64,000 nt of DNA from Gammaproteobacteria bacterium. Lineage in GTDB: Bacteria; Pseudomonadota; Gammaproteobacteria; Pseudomonadales; Pseudohongiellaceae. The notes beneath the pieces are model-generated. The model was not told the origin of the DNA. It saw nothing but the letters and a program-made list of their open reading frames with translations, and ran no database searches. The position numbers were made by a program, and so were the translations under genes. This document shows positions 37,003 to 45,970 of the stretch, piece by piece (positions within the stretch are counted from its first letter, which is position 1; each line of letters begins with the position of its first letter). Location: assembly GCA_029245395.1 (NCBI GenBank), contig JAQWPL010000029.1, positions 434,001 through 498,000 of the forward strand. Direction: 5' to 3'.

Positions 37003-37464
37003 CTATTCAACATTAAAGCCGTTCTGGCGCCAGGCTTCGTAGATAACAACAGCCGCCGCATTCGCCAGGTTCAGGCTCCTGCTCCCGGGCATCATGGGGA
37101 TCTTTAATACCCGGTCAATTTCTTGAGCATTCCTGATTTCATCAGGTAATCCGCGGGTTTCCGGGCCAAACAAAAAGTAATCGTCTGGTTTGTATTCTGC
37201 TTCCGAATGTGTCGATTCGGCTTTGGTACTGAATGCAAAAATTCTCTCTGGGGTGCAGGTTTCAAGAAATCCTTGCCAGCTTTCATGGGTCCTGATTTCA
37301 CTGTATTCCAGGTAATCAAGACCCGCCCTTCTAAGCTGTTTATCCCCTAAGGAGAAACCCAAGGGTTTGATAAGGTGAAGTCGGCTGCCTGTGTTGCTGC
37401 ACAAGCGGGTGGCATTTCCCGTGTTAGGAGGAATTTCAGGTTCAAAAAAAACAAGGTTAAACAT
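37003..37464 (-). CDS. trmL: tRNA (cytidine/uridine-34 2'-O)-methyltransferase TrmL
   Basis: TrmL methylates the ribose of the wobble base in tRNA-Leu. The 153-residue SPOUT protein has FEPEIPPNTGNATRLCSNTG, LIKPLGFSLGDKQLRRAGLDY, FLFGPETRGLPDEI and the knot motif IPMMPGSRSLNLANAAAVVIYE. All typical residues are present. It stands between secB and the MSHA remnant. Confidence 0.96.
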   Translation of the reverse strand: MFNLVFFEPEIPPNTGNATRLCSNTGSRLHLIKPLGFSLGDKQLRRAGLDYLEYSEIRTHESWQGFLETCTPERIFAFSTKAESTHSEAEYKPDDYFLFGPETRGLPDEIRNAQEIDRVLKIPMMPGSRSLNLANAAAVVIYEAWRQNGFNVE

Positions 37465-37713
37465 AAAAAAATCTTTATAAAATAAGAAGATATTGCTTGT
37501 ATTTACACTAATTTCGAGTTAAAAAGTGGCCCAGACTAGGAGAAACTCACATTTTAGGCACAGATGGACTGAAAATGCAGGTTAAAGGAGTTTTTCCCAT
37601 ACTTTTACTCAAGGCGGGTGCATAGAATCACAGACCTGACAATTTCTGGCAAAAATCCACATTTTTCCAGGAGTTACAGTATTGAATTCTTCTTTCTAAA
37701 CTGGTGAAAGTTT

Positions 37714-38265
37714 TTGTTAAATATTTTTAATAAAAGTAAGGGCAAGGCCGGTCTGGTTGGCATCTATTTTACCCAGAAAGGCGTGTCTTTGGCTCACGTT
37801 AACTACACAAAAAATGAGCCGAAGCTTTTGATGTGTAATGAATTTGCTGCTGAAAGTTTAGCTGACAAAGAAAAGGCACTGGCACAGCAAGTTGAAAAAC
37901 TTGGCCTGCAAGAGTCCAGAGCCAGTTACATACTTTCTCCTTCCGAATACAAACTCTTCCTCGTCGAAGCACCAAGTGTCAGTTCAGGCGAAATGGAAAG
38001 TGCCGTGAAGTGGAAAATCAAGGACTTGATTGAAGGTGCGGTCGACGAAATGGCCATTACCGTTTTTCCGGTGCCTGATGATGCCTATCGCGGTGAAACT
38101 GACATGATCTACGCCGTTGCCTCCAGAAAAACCAGGATCAGGGAAATAGTGGATCTGGTTCATAATGCTGGATTGCAACTTGATGCCATTGATATTCCGG
38201 AGATGGTTATGAAAAACCTCTCTACCCTATGTACGTTTCTTCGCCTTTTGCTGCAGATGATCTGA
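37714..38265 (+). pseudogene. mshI: mshI, 5' part only (MSHA pilus biogenesis), truncated by deletion
   Basis: The open frame encodes about 170 residues of an MshI/PilM-like protein: KAGLVGIYFTQKGVSLAHV, YILSPSEYKLFLVEAPSVSS, MESAVKWKIKDLIE and LDAIDIPEMVMKNLS. Full-length MshI is roughly 300 residues. After NLS (about 38218) the frame reads TLCTFLRLLLQMI and stops, because the DNA from there on belongs to mshQ in another frame. The TTG at 37714 is the likely original start, with GTGAAAG upstream. The actin-like second half of MshI is missing, so the product should not be functional. Confidence 0.75.
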
Positions 38266-38486
38266 ACCCGGAAACCGGGTCAGTGGTGATTGAACTTGAT
38301 CTGGACGCGCTGAATCTGCCATTCCTCAAATTCAACTGGTACGGAGGTGACATTCCTAGCGGTCCCTACGATGAGACGCCAGATGGTGGTAATGTTGAGG
38401 ATAATCCCCGCGCTATTATTGATTTTGGCGTCATGCCTGGCCACAGCCGAGTCATCAACTGGCAGGAATTGATTCCGGTGCAGTAA
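38220..38486 (+). pseudogene. mshQ: mshQ, 3' end only (DUF6701 C-terminus)
   Basis: About 89 codons in a different frame from mshI: YVSSPFAADDLNPETGSVVIELDLDALNLP, read in parts (YVSSPFAADDLN; IELDLDALNLPFLKFNW), then DNPRAIIDFGVMPGHSRVINWQEL. This is the carboxyl end of the large MshQ/DUF6701 tip protein, of which over 90 percent is lacking. No start signal of its own is convincing; the ATG at 38229 is an internal codon. Together with the mshI fragment it marks the ends of a lost operon. Confidence 0.75.
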
Positions 38487-38491
38487 AGTCG

Positions 38492-38944
38492 TTAATCGGC
38501 CAGTAGGGTGGAGTTAATGTAAAAATTATTCACCTTCCAGCCACCCGCTTCCTGTTTTAACTCGAGAATAGTTTCCGCCGTTTCATTGTCATACACCCCA
38601 TCAAAACGAAAACTGGCGATAACTTCCCTATTGCCAAAAATAAACCCGTCACTGATTTCACTTTCAACGTTCAGGATTTCCTGCAAGTCCCCAACGCGTT
38701 GTAGGTTGTTGATCATCAACCTAAAGGCTTCTTCGGGTAACTTGCTGCAGTATTCCTCAGAACAATTATTCAGAAAGTAATTCAGATCCCAGTTGGTAAG
38801 AAAATTTTCAGAAAATTCTATGGTGAACAGTTGGCTATCTGCTTTTAGCTGAGATCCCCTGATTTTATAAATGCCAAAAAATGTTGTGGTCGCTATCAAG
38901 GCAACCAGGGATGCTAAGAAAAATGTGAGAGTGGATTTTTTCAT
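38492..38944 (-). CDS. Membrane-anchored protein of unknown function
   Basis: 150 residues with one N-terminal hydrophobic segment (LTFFLASLVALIATTTFFGIY) that could be an anchor or signal, then a mixed alpha/beta part with a cysteine pair (NNCSEEYCSKL). The later half has EVIASFRFDGVY and LELKQEAGGWKVNNFYINST, resembling a small cystatin/NTF2-like domain (weak). It converges with the mshQ remnant (6 bp gap) and precedes ntrC on the minus strand. Confidence 0.6.
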   Translation of the reverse strand: MKKSTLTFFLASLVALIATTTFFGIYKIRGSQLKADSQLFTIEFSENFLTNWDLNYFLNNCSEEYCSKLPEEAFRLMINNLQRVGDLQEILNVESEISDGFIFGNREVIASFRFDGVYDNETAETILELKQEAGGWKVNNFYINSTLLAD

Positions 38945-39063
38945 GTCGCAGAAAAGTGATTATTAAGGGAATAGAGTAATCCCTTGGAATCTGTGAGTAA
39001 AGTAGCTAGATGGCAAGGTAAGGCAGTGTCACTTTAAACCGAGGTCGTCATAGCGACACTTTT

Positions 39064-40491
39064 CTATTCACTCTCTGATTCATTTCCGGAGCCTTCCATA
39101 TCCAGTTCTTTAATTTTACGAGTCAGGGTATTTCTACCCCAGCCAAGCAATTCCGACGCATCACGTTTACGCCCGCCACTGTGCTTGAGCGCAATTTCTA
39201 TCATGCATCTTTCAAAAAGTGGTGTGGCTTGCTGAAGAATACCAGTATGTCCCAGGCTCAGTTCCTGGTCTGCCCAGCTTTTGAGGCTGTCTGCCCAGTT
39301 ACCCGAATCTGACTCTTCGTTTGTTGGATTAATAAACTCTTCCGGCAAATCATTAATAAAAATTTCCCTGCCAGAAGCCATAACAGTAATCCAACTACAG
39401 AAATTTTCGAGCTGGCGTACATTACCCTGCCAGGGCAGAGCAGAAAGATACTGAATGGTTTCTAGCCGCAGTTCCTTTTTTTCTGCGCCCATCTGCTGCG
39501 ACGCTCTGTTCAGGAAATGTTCCATCAGGGCAGGAATGTCTTCCCGGCGATCAGTCAGGTTTGGTAAATGGATCGGTATTACATTCAGACGATGGTATAA
39601 ATCTTCCCTGAATAAATGTTCCTTGACCCGCTCTTCAAGGTTTTGATGGGTGGCCGCAATCACGCGGACATCGGCCTTTATAGGGGTGAGTCCACCCACC
39701 CTGTAAAACTCACCGTCTGACAATACACGCAATAACCTTGTTTGGGTTTCCATGGGCATATCCCCGATTTCATCCAGGAACAGGGTGCCACCGTCTGCTT
39801 GCTCAAAGCGACCGACACGCATTTGCGTGGCGCCTGTAAAAGCCCCTTTTTCATGACCAAACAGCTCGGATTCAATAAGGTCTTTAGGGATAGCGGCTAC
39901 ATTGAGCGCCACATAGGGTTTGTCAGCCCTTGGGCTGTGTTTATGCAGTGCCTGTGCAACCAGCTCTTTACCAGTACCTGATGCGCCCTTGATCAATACG
40001 GTGATATTAGAATGGGAAAGCCGGCCAATGGCGCGAAATACTTCCTGCATGGCAGGTGCTTCGCCAATGATTTCTTTTGCTTCTATTTCCGGAGATTCGG
40101 TTTTGGCAGTCTCATTCTCACTGGCGTGTTTCACTGCACGTTGAGTTACTGCAACTGCTTCATTAACATCGAACGGCTTGGGCAGGTATTCAAAGGCGCC
40201 GCGCTTGTAGGATTTCACAGCACTGCCCAAATCAGAATGTGCGGTCATGATAATAACGGGAATATGCGGAAAGGCGTCCTGGACTTTTTCAAGTACCTCC
40301 AGGCCGTCAATACCAGGCATGCGAATGTCGCTAATGATGACAACCGGCTGCGAGGATTTCAGTCGTTCCAGCAGGCCGTCACCAGTTTCAAAGCTCTCAG
40401 TCGTAAAACCTGCCTTGTCCAAAGCCTTTTCCAGCACCCACCGAATTGAGCGATCATCATCAACAATCCATATCTGGTTGTTAGGTGTCAT
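39064..40491 (-). CDS. ntrC: Nitrogen regulation response regulator NtrC (NR-I)
   Basis: NtrC activates sigma-54 promoters under nitrogen limitation. 475 residues: receiver domain with acidic pair (IVDDDRS) and phospho-acceptor Asp in [12 protein letters not shown]+ domain with Walker [17 protein letters not shown] (sigma-54 contact) and Walker [11 protein letters not shown]-terminal Fis-type HTH ([19 protein letters not shown]). It overlaps ntrB by 11 bp. Confidence 0.97.
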   Translation of the reverse strand: MTPNNQIWIVDDDRSIRWVLEKALDKAGFTTESFETGDGLLERLKSSQPVVIISDIRMPGIDGLEVLEKVQDAFPHIPVIIMTAHSDLGSAVKSYKRGAFEYLPKPFDVNEAVAVTQRAVKHASENETAKTESPEIEAKEIIGEAPAMQEVFRAIGRLSHSNITVLIKGASGTGKELVAQALHKHSPRADKPYVALNVAAIPKDLIESELFGHEKGAFTGATQMRVGRFEQADGGTLFLDEIGDMPMETQTRLLRVLSDGEFYRVGGLTPIKADVRVIAATHQNLEERVKEHLFREDLYHRLNVIPIHLPNLTDRREDIPALMEHFLNRASQQMGAEKKELRLETIQYLSALPWQGNVRQLENFCSWITVMASGREIFINDLPEEFINPTNEESDSGNWADSLKSWADQELSLGHTGILQQATPLFERCMIEIALKHSGGRKRDASELLGWGRNTLTRKIKELDMEGSGNESESE

Positions 40492-41638
40492 CTGAATTGT
40501 TCCTTATATTCTTTTCATTCATTGGTTCTTCGCTTGAAAGAGGGATAGATATCGTGAAACAGGTTTTGCCCTTCTGACTGCCACATTCAATTAACCCGTT
40601 ATGGTTCTTCAGGATATTCTGGGACAGAGACAATCCCAGTCCTGTGCCATTGGCTCTGCCACTAATCAGTGGGTAAAAAATATTTTCTATGAGCTTGCTA
40701 TCAATACCCGGACCGTTGTCTATGATTTCAATGCGGGCTACCAACTTGTGCATGACACTACCGATGGTGACCTGGTTGACTGTTCGAGTGCGTAAAATAA
40801 TTTTTGGCGTCACTCCTTGCATGTCGGATTCCGAGAGCGCCTGCATCGCATTTCTAACGATGTTCAGAACAGCCTGAATCAGCTGGCTTATATCTCCAGT
40901 AATATCAGGAATACTGGGGTCATAATCTTTCACTACTTCAATGGAACCTTTGGTTTCGGCGCTGATCAGGTTATAAACCCTTTCCAGCACTTCATGGATA
41001 TTCAATTGTTGTAAGGCCGGTTTTTGGTATTGCCCCGTCAAGCGGTCAATCAGTCCTACCAGGCGATCGGTTTCTTCAATAATGACATTGGTGTAATCCT
41101 TGAGTTCTTGCTCAGGTAATTCTTCAGCGAGCAGTTGTGCTGCACCTCGAATTCCGCCAAGGGGATTTTTAATTTCATGTCCAAGGCCTCTTACCAGACC
41201 AAGAGTGGTTTCATGATTGGAAATCAGCATTTCCTTACGGGAAATATTGTAGGAGCGATCCAGTTCCTGCAGTTCAAGCATGAGATAGGACTGACTGTCG
41301 GTAATGAGACGGCTCGCTGAGTAATCAACTGTCATACGGTTCAAGTTGGTCTTTGCCAAAGTAACTTTCCGGGCAATATAGATGATGCCATTATCCAGGA
41401 CATTTTTTAGTGAACTGACGAGCTTCTTTGAGCCAGGAAACACTTCGCCAATAAACAGGTCCTGGCAGTGATTAACACTGGTTTCAAGCAGGGCCTCCGC
41501 AGCCGGATTCATATATAGAAGCAGCAGATCCTTATCCAGCACGATAACCGCCGTTGTCAGGTTATCCAGAAGGTTTGTATTTAAGCTTTCAGTATTCAAT
41601 GCGGCGTCAAACCTGTTTATAAGTAATCCAGCGTTCAT
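40481..41638 (-). CDS. ntrB: Nitrogen regulation sensor kinase NtrB (NR-II)
   Basis: NtrB phosphorylates or dephosphorylates NtrC under control of PII. 385 residues with a PAS domain (VIVLDKDLLLLYMNPAAEALLE; read in part LYMNPAAEALLE), H-box GHEIKNPLGGIRGAAQLL, N-box NIVRNAMQAL, and G-boxes IIDNGPGID and GRANGTGLGLSLSQNI. No glnA lies upstream: the neighbouring gene is the divergent thiI, and NtrC-like boxes lie between them. Confidence 0.97.
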   Translation of the reverse strand: MNAGLLINRFDAALNTESLNTNLLDNLTTAVIVLDKDLLLLYMNPAAEALLETSVNHCQDLFIGEVFPGSKKLVSSLKNVLDNGIIYIARKVTLAKTNLNRMTVDYSASRLITDSQSYLMLELQELDRSYNISRKEMLISNHETTLGLVRGLGHEIKNPLGGIRGAAQLLAEELPEQELKDYTNVIIEETDRLVGLIDRLTGQYQKPALQQLNIHEVLERVYNLISAETKGSIEVVKDYDPSIPDITGDISQLIQAVLNIVRNAMQALSESDMQGVTPKIILRTRTVNQVTIGSVMHKLVARIEIIDNGPGIDSKLIENIFYPLISGRANGTGLGLSLSQNILKNHNGLIECGSQKGKTCFTISIPLSSEEPMNEKNIRNNSDDT

Positions 41639-41743
41639 GGCTTTTTGTACTCAATAGACCGTGTATTAGAGCCATTGCAAATAGTGAACCAGATTGTATC
41701 TGACTGATTAATAAAGAAATTATAACAGGTGAGCGTTAAATAC

Positions 41744-41800
41744 GCACATTCATAGTGCGTGACGTCCAAAATAGGACAAAATTTCGCCTCATTATGGTGC
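41744..41800. promoter_or_regulatory. Two NtrC-type boxes between ntrB and thiI
   Basis: GCAC-ATTCATA-GTGC (41744-41758) matches the NtrC core pattern GCAC-N7-GTGC and extends to ACGCAC/GTGCGT. A weaker second copy, GCCT-CATTATG-GTGC (41786-41800), is centred 42 bp away, about four helical turns. On the minus strand a TATAAT lies about 20 bp downstream of the first box, so NtrC may control ntrBC here. No sigma-54 element was found. Confidence 0.5.
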
Positions 41801-41887
41801 AACTATGCTTGGCGCTTATTAGGACGCTAAGCAGTGATTTATATATAATGCGCGGCCTTGCTGACGTGTGGACCCTCTAAATCCCTG

Positions 41888-43345
41888 ATGAAATACCTGG
41901 TCAAATACTCCCCCGAAATAACTATCAAAAGTCGTCCGGTACGAAGCCGATTTGCCAGGCAGCTGCAACAAAATTTATCTGCTCTGCTCAAACGGATATC
42001 AGATCAGATAAATGTTCAGGGTAACTGGGATTACATAGAAATAAATGCGCCTGAAAGCCTGAATCAAAACCAGTTACACATTGAGCAGGTGTTGTCTTCT
42101 ACGCCTGGCATCTGTTTTTTTGAGCGTGTGCAGCATCATGTAGTGGCTACGCTTGACGATATTCAGGCTCATACGCTTCCAGTTTTTGAATCAAAATTAG
42201 CCGGTAAAACTTTTTCAGTACGCTGCAAGCGCACAGGAAGACATCCATTCACGTCCATGGATATTGAAAAATTTGTGGGCAGTGGGCTTAACGTAAATAC
42301 AGATGCTACCGGTGTGAATCTCACTCAACCCGAGGTGTCAGTTAAATTGGAAGTTAGGGGTAGTGACCTTTTCATCATTGAGGAAATACTGCCTGGGTTG
42401 AATGGTTTCCCACTCGGCACGCAGGATGGCGTTCTGTCCCTGTTATCTGGTGGCTTTGATTCTGCGGTGGCCAGTTATCTGTCAATGCGCCGGGGCCTGC
42501 TCACCCATTTTTGTTTTTTTAATCTGGGTGGCAAGGAGCATGAAATTGCCGTCAAAGAGGTGGCGCTGTATTTGTGGATGCGTTACGGCTCGACACACAC
42601 CATAAAATTTATCTCTGTGCCCTTTGAAGACGTTGTCGCAGAAATTCTGGAGAAAGTGGACAATTCCCAAATGGGAGTGGTGCTCAAACGCATGATGCTT
42701 CGCGCCGCAGAAAAGGTGGCAAAGAAGATCAAAGTTGAAGCGCTTGTCACTGGCGAGGCTGTTGCCCAGGTCAGTAGCCAGACATTGACCAACCTTGCCG
42801 TAATCGATGAGGTGACGGACATGTTGGTGTTACGACCACTGGCCATGATGGAAAAACAAACCATAGTGGATATGGCTCGTAAGATTGGGACTGAAGAATT
42901 TTCTGCTGTTATTCCGGAATATTGTGGTGTCATTTCAATAAAGCCTACAACACGGGCAAGAATGCACAAAATTGAAAAACAGGAGAGCTGGTTTGATTTT
43001 TCTGTGCTCGAGGAAGCAATAGCTAACTCGGTTACCGTTGCAATAGATAAAATCGATCTTGAATCTGAACAGTCATCAGAGGTTGTACGTATTGTGTCAA
43101 ACCCTGAAGCAGGAGAAATCATTCTGGATATTCGTCATCCTGATGAGGAAGAGCACCAACCTCTTGTACTTGATTCAAACCCTGTGGAGAAAGTGCCTTT
43201 TTACAAACTAAATAAGGCCTTCCCAGAGTTGCCCAACAAGAGCAGTTATCTGTTGTATTGTTCGAAGGGTCTTATGAGTAAGATTCACGCCAGCTATTTG
43301 CTTGACCAGGGCTATACCAACGTATCCGTCTACCGCCCTGAATAG
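41888..43345 (+). CDS. thiI: tRNA 4-thiouridine synthase / thiamine thiazole sulfur carrier ThiI
   Basis: ThiI adds sulfur to U8 of tRNA and takes part in thiazole synthesis. About 485 residues: N-terminal ferredoxin-like and THUMP domains (MKYLVKYSPEITIKSRPVR, GKTFSVRCKRTGRH), PP-loop LLSGGFDSAVASYL, the adenylation part (EYCGVISIKPTTRA) and a C-terminal rhodanese domain with its Cys in LLYCSKGLMSK. The ATG at 41888 gives the standard N-terminus; a TTG at 41858 would add ten residues. A TATAAT occurs at 41844. Confidence 0.96.
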   Translation: MKYLVKYSPEITIKSRPVRSRFARQLQQNLSALLKRISDQINVQGNWDYIEINAPESLNQNQLHIEQVLSSTPGICFFERVQHHVVATLDDIQAHTLPVFESKLAGKTFSVRCKRTGRHPFTSMDIEKFVGSGLNVNTDATGVNLTQPEVSVKLEVRGSDLFIIEEILPGLNGFPLGTQDGVLSLLSGGFDSAVASYLSMRRGLLTHFCFFNLGGKEHEIAVKEVALYLWMRYGSTHTIKFISVPFEDVVAEILEKVDNSQMGVVLKRMMLRAAEKVAKKIKVEALVTGEAVAQVSSQTLTNLAVIDEVTDMLVLRPLAMMEKQTIVDMARKIGTEEFSAVIPEYCGVISIKPTTRARMHKIEKQESWFDFSVLEEAIANSVTVAIDKIDLESEQSSEVVRIVSNPEAGEIILDIRHPDEEEHQPLVLDSNPVEKVPFYKLNKAFPELPNKSSYLLYCSKGLMSKIHASYLLDQGYTNVSVYRPE

Positions 43346-43500
43346 TTTTGATTCAAGGATATCTCTTTTCAAGTAGCTGTTGTGCTCGCCTGCTCGTCGT
43401 TAAAAATGTGCTTAGTCGGTCACGTACTACGTGTACGTTCCCTTCCCTGCCCGCATTTTTGCCTCGATCAGCCTTCGCTCGCTACGCTACCAAAATTTAA

Positions 43501-43553
43501 ACTTTATTGGGCGAACTTTGTTCGCCAGGAAAGCATAGCTTTCCCAATAAAGT
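43501..43553. repeat. Three-way-junction inverted repeat in the thiI-typA gap
   Basis: An outer 11-bp stem (ACTTTATTGGG with CCCAATAAAGT) encloses two hairpins: GGCGAAC-TTT-GTTCGCC and GGAAAGC-ATA-GCTTTCC. Just upstream (43373-43500) are further palindromes, ACGTAC/GTACGT around 43430 and AAAAATG/CATTTTT arms, with GTAGCT near both outer edges. The whole 43373-43570 block looks like an intergenic REP-type element. No gene is present. Confidence 0.8.
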
Positions 43554-43580
43554 ATCGGGCAGGTAGCTACAAATGAAGCA

Positions 43581-43608
43581 CTGTCAATTCCAAAAATACC
43601 TGTATAAT
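43581..43608 (+). promoter_or_regulatory. Sigma-70 promoter of typA
   Basis: CTGTCA (43581-43586), 16-bp spacer, perfect TATAAT (43603-43608), about 31 bp before the start codon, just outside the structured repeat. Confidence 0.6.
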
Positions 43609-43639
43609 CGCCGCTTCATTTTTGGGCACAAAATTAACA

Positions 43640-45469
43640 ATGATTGAACTCATCAGGAACATAGCGATCATCGCGCATGTAGACCACGGCAAGACTACGT
43701 TGGTCGACAAATTGCTCCAGCAATCCGGCACCCTGGAAACTCGCGGTAAGGAGATCAAGCGGGTCATGGACTCCAATGATCAGGAAAAGGAGCGTGGCAT
43801 CACTATCCTGGCCAAAAATACCGCGGTGAGCTGGCATGATTACCGGATCAATATTGTCGATACTCCGGGCCATGCTGACTTTGGTGGAGAAGTGGAGCGC
43901 GTTCTGTCCATGGTCGACAGTGTGCTGTTGCTGGTAGATGCAGTAGAAGGCCCTATGCCCCAAACCCGCTTTGTGACCCAGAAGGCATTCGCCCAAGGTT
44001 TGAAGCCTATTGTGGTTATCAACAAGATCGACCGGGATGGTGCTCGCCCGGATTGGGTGCTCAATGAAGTTTTTGACCTCTTTGACAAGCTCGGCGCAAC
44101 CGACGAACAACTGGACTTTCCTGTCATTTATGCATCAGCACTTGAAGGTATAGCAGGTCCGGATCCATCTGAAATGGAAGACAACATGGAAAGTCTGTTT
44201 CAGTTAATCGTGGATAATGTGCCTGCGCCCGATGTGGACCCTCACGGCCTTCTGCAAATGCAGATTAGTGCTCTTGATTACAATGCCTATGTTGGCGTGC
44301 TTGGAATTGGTCGAATTACTCGCGGCAAAGTTAGTGTGAACCAACAAGTAGTTGTCCTGGATATGGAAGGCAACAGTAGAAAAGCAAAAGTTGGCCAGGT
44401 AAAAACCTATCTTGGTCTGGAGCAGGTAGATGCAGAAGAAGCAGAAGCCGGGGATATAATTTGTATTAGTGGCATTGATAAACTAAATATCAGTGACACC
44501 CTTTGCGACCCGGAAAACCCTGAAGTCATGCCGCCGCTGACGGTGGATGAGCCTACTATATCCATGACTTTTCAGGTAAATGATTCACCCTTTGCCGGAC
44601 TGGAAGGCAAGTACGTCACCACGCGCAATTTAAAAGAAAGGCTTGAACGCGAACTTATTCACAACGTAGCTCTGCGTGTAGAGCCTGGTGAAAGTGTGGA
44701 AAAATTCAAAGTGTCAGGCAGGGGAGAGTTGCACCTGTCTGTGCTGATTGAAACCATGCGGCGTGAAGGGTATGAGATGGCAGTCTCCCGGCCTGAAGTG
44801 GTGACAAAAGAAGTAGATGGCATCACTCATGAGCCTTTTGAGAATCTGGTAGTGGATGTGGAAGAAGAGTTTCAGGGTGGGGTAATAGAAGAACTGGGTT
44901 TGCGCAGGGCTGAAATGCAGGACATGACTTCAGATGGTCGGGGAAGAACCCGTATCAGTTTTATTATTCCTACTCGAGGGCTGATAGGTTTCAGAACACA
45001 ATTTCTGGGTATGACTTCGGGCTCAGGTATCTTGACCCATGTATTTGACCATTTTGGCCCCGTTAAAAAAGGTGAAATTGCAGGCCGGAATAATGGTGTC
45101 CTGGTTTCTATGGTCAAAGGAAAAAGTCTTGGTTTTGCCTTGTTCAACTTGCAAGACCGGGGGCGTTTGTTCATTGAACCTAACCGTGAAGTGTATGAAG
45201 GCATGATTGTTGGCTTGCACAGCAGGGAAAATGATCTTGCTGTGAATCCCACCAAGGCCAAACAGTTGACCAATATCAGAGCGGCCGGAACTGATGAAAA
45301 CATTCTTCTATCTCCCCCTATAAAGCATAGTCTGGAGCAGGCCATGGAATTTATTGAAAAAGATGAGCTGGTTGAAATAACGCCCACCAATATTCGTCTG
45401 CGCAAGCAATTCCTGACTGAAAATGAGCGTAAGCGCCACAGCCGTGGTAGTGAACTCAGAGGGGTGTGA
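43640..45469 (+). CDS. typA: Translational GTPase TypA/BipA
   Basis: TypA binds 70S ribosomes and aids 50S assembly and stress adaptation. About 609 residues: G1 [13 protein letters not shown], switch [14 protein letters not shown]3 [14 protein letters not shown]4 NKIDRDGA, followed by EF-G-like domains and the BipA-specific C-terminus ([17 protein letters not shown]). The ATG at 43640 gives [18 protein letters not shown]; a TTG at 43622 is unlikely. The dtd gene follows within 10 bp. Confidence 0.98.
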   Translation: MIELIRNIAIIAHVDHGKTTLVDKLLQQSGTLETRGKEIKRVMDSNDQEKERGITILAKNTAVSWHDYRINIVDTPGHADFGGEVERVLSMVDSVLLLVDAVEGPMPQTRFVTQKAFAQGLKPIVVINKIDRDGARPDWVLNEVFDLFDKLGATDEQLDFPVIYASALEGIAGPDPSEMEDNMESLFQLIVDNVPAPDVDPHGLLQMQISALDYNAYVGVLGIGRITRGKVSVNQQVVVLDMEGNSRKAKVGQVKTYLGLEQVDAEEAEAGDIICISGIDKLNISDTLCDPENPEVMPPLTVDEPTISMTFQVNDSPFAGLEGKYVTTRNLKERLERELIHNVALRVEPGESVEKFKVSGRGELHLSVLIETMRREGYEMAVSRPEVVTKEVDGITHEPFENLVVDVEEEFQGGVIEELGLRRAEMQDMTSDGRGRTRISFIIPTRGLIGFRTQFLGMTSGSGILTHVFDHFGPVKKGEIAGRNNGVLVSMVKGKSLGFALFNLQDRGRLFIEPNREVYEGMIVGLHSRENDLAVNPTKAKQLTNIRAAGTDENILLSPPIKHSLEQAMEFIEKDELVEITPTNIRLRKQFLTENERKRHSRGSELRGV

Positions 45470-45477
45470 TCGGTTTC

Positions 45478-45915
45478 ATGCTAGCCCTGATCCAGCGAGT
45501 TACAACAGCAAAAGTAGAAATTGAAAATCAGGTCGCCGGAGAAATCGGGGCTGGTCTGCTGGTGTTTCTGGGTATTGAAAAAGAAGATACTCAAGAGCGC
45601 GCTGAAAAGTTGTTGCAAAAAATCCTGGCGTATCGCGTCTTCTCAGATGATGAAGGCAAGATGAACCTGAGTGTCTCCGATATTCAAGGAGGCCTGCTTT
45701 TAGTTTCTCAGTTTACCCTGGCTGCAGATACTGATCGTGGCCTCAGGCCAAGCTTTTCCAGTGCCAAACCCCCTCAAGAAGCTAAAGCATTGTACGAGTA
45801 TTTCACTGAGCTGGCTCAAGGCCGGCATCATCAGGTGGAAACAGGAGAATTTGCGGCGGATATGCAGGTGTCATTAACCAATGACGGGCCTGTGACCTTC
45901 TTATTGAAGAGCTAG
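45478..45915 (+). CDS. dtd: D-aminoacyl-tRNA deacylase
   Basis: Dtd removes D-amino acids, and glycine mischarged on tRNA-Ala, from tRNA. With the ATG at 45478 it is 145 residues, the family length. Signatures: [35 protein letters not shown] (SQFTL motif) and C-terminal [11 protein letters not shown] (cross-subunit Gly-Pro motif NxGPVT). The start lies 8 bp after the typA stop. Confidence 0.96.
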   Translation: MLALIQRVTTAKVEIENQVAGEIGAGLLVFLGIEKEDTQERAEKLLQKILAYRVFSDDEGKMNLSVSDIQGGLLLVSQFTLAADTDRGLRPSFSSAKPPQEAKALYEYFTELAQGRHHQVETGEFAADMQVSLTNDGPVTFLLKS

Positions 45916-45970
45916 GGGGAAAAGCTTGGTGGAAAAGCTTGGTGGAAAAGCTAGGGGGAAGAGTTAGGGT
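45908..45970. repeat. About five tandem copies of a 13-bp unit at the dtd 3' end
   Basis: Units of AAAGCTTGGTGGA or AAAGCTAGGGGGA repeat with an exact 13-bp period from inside the last dtd codons to the tatC stop. The two central copies are identical. The array contains the dtd stop codon (TAG) and the same TAG recurs in later copies. Confidence 0.9.

Noticed and set aside
41800-41887. A sigma-54 promoter for thiI or ntrB near TTGGCGC
   Set aside because: No GG and GC dinucleotides at the required 10-base spacing were found on either strand.
44872-45405. A 177-codon minus-strand frame inside typA
   Set aside because: Antisense to the conserved TypA C-terminal domains, with no recognisable domain.
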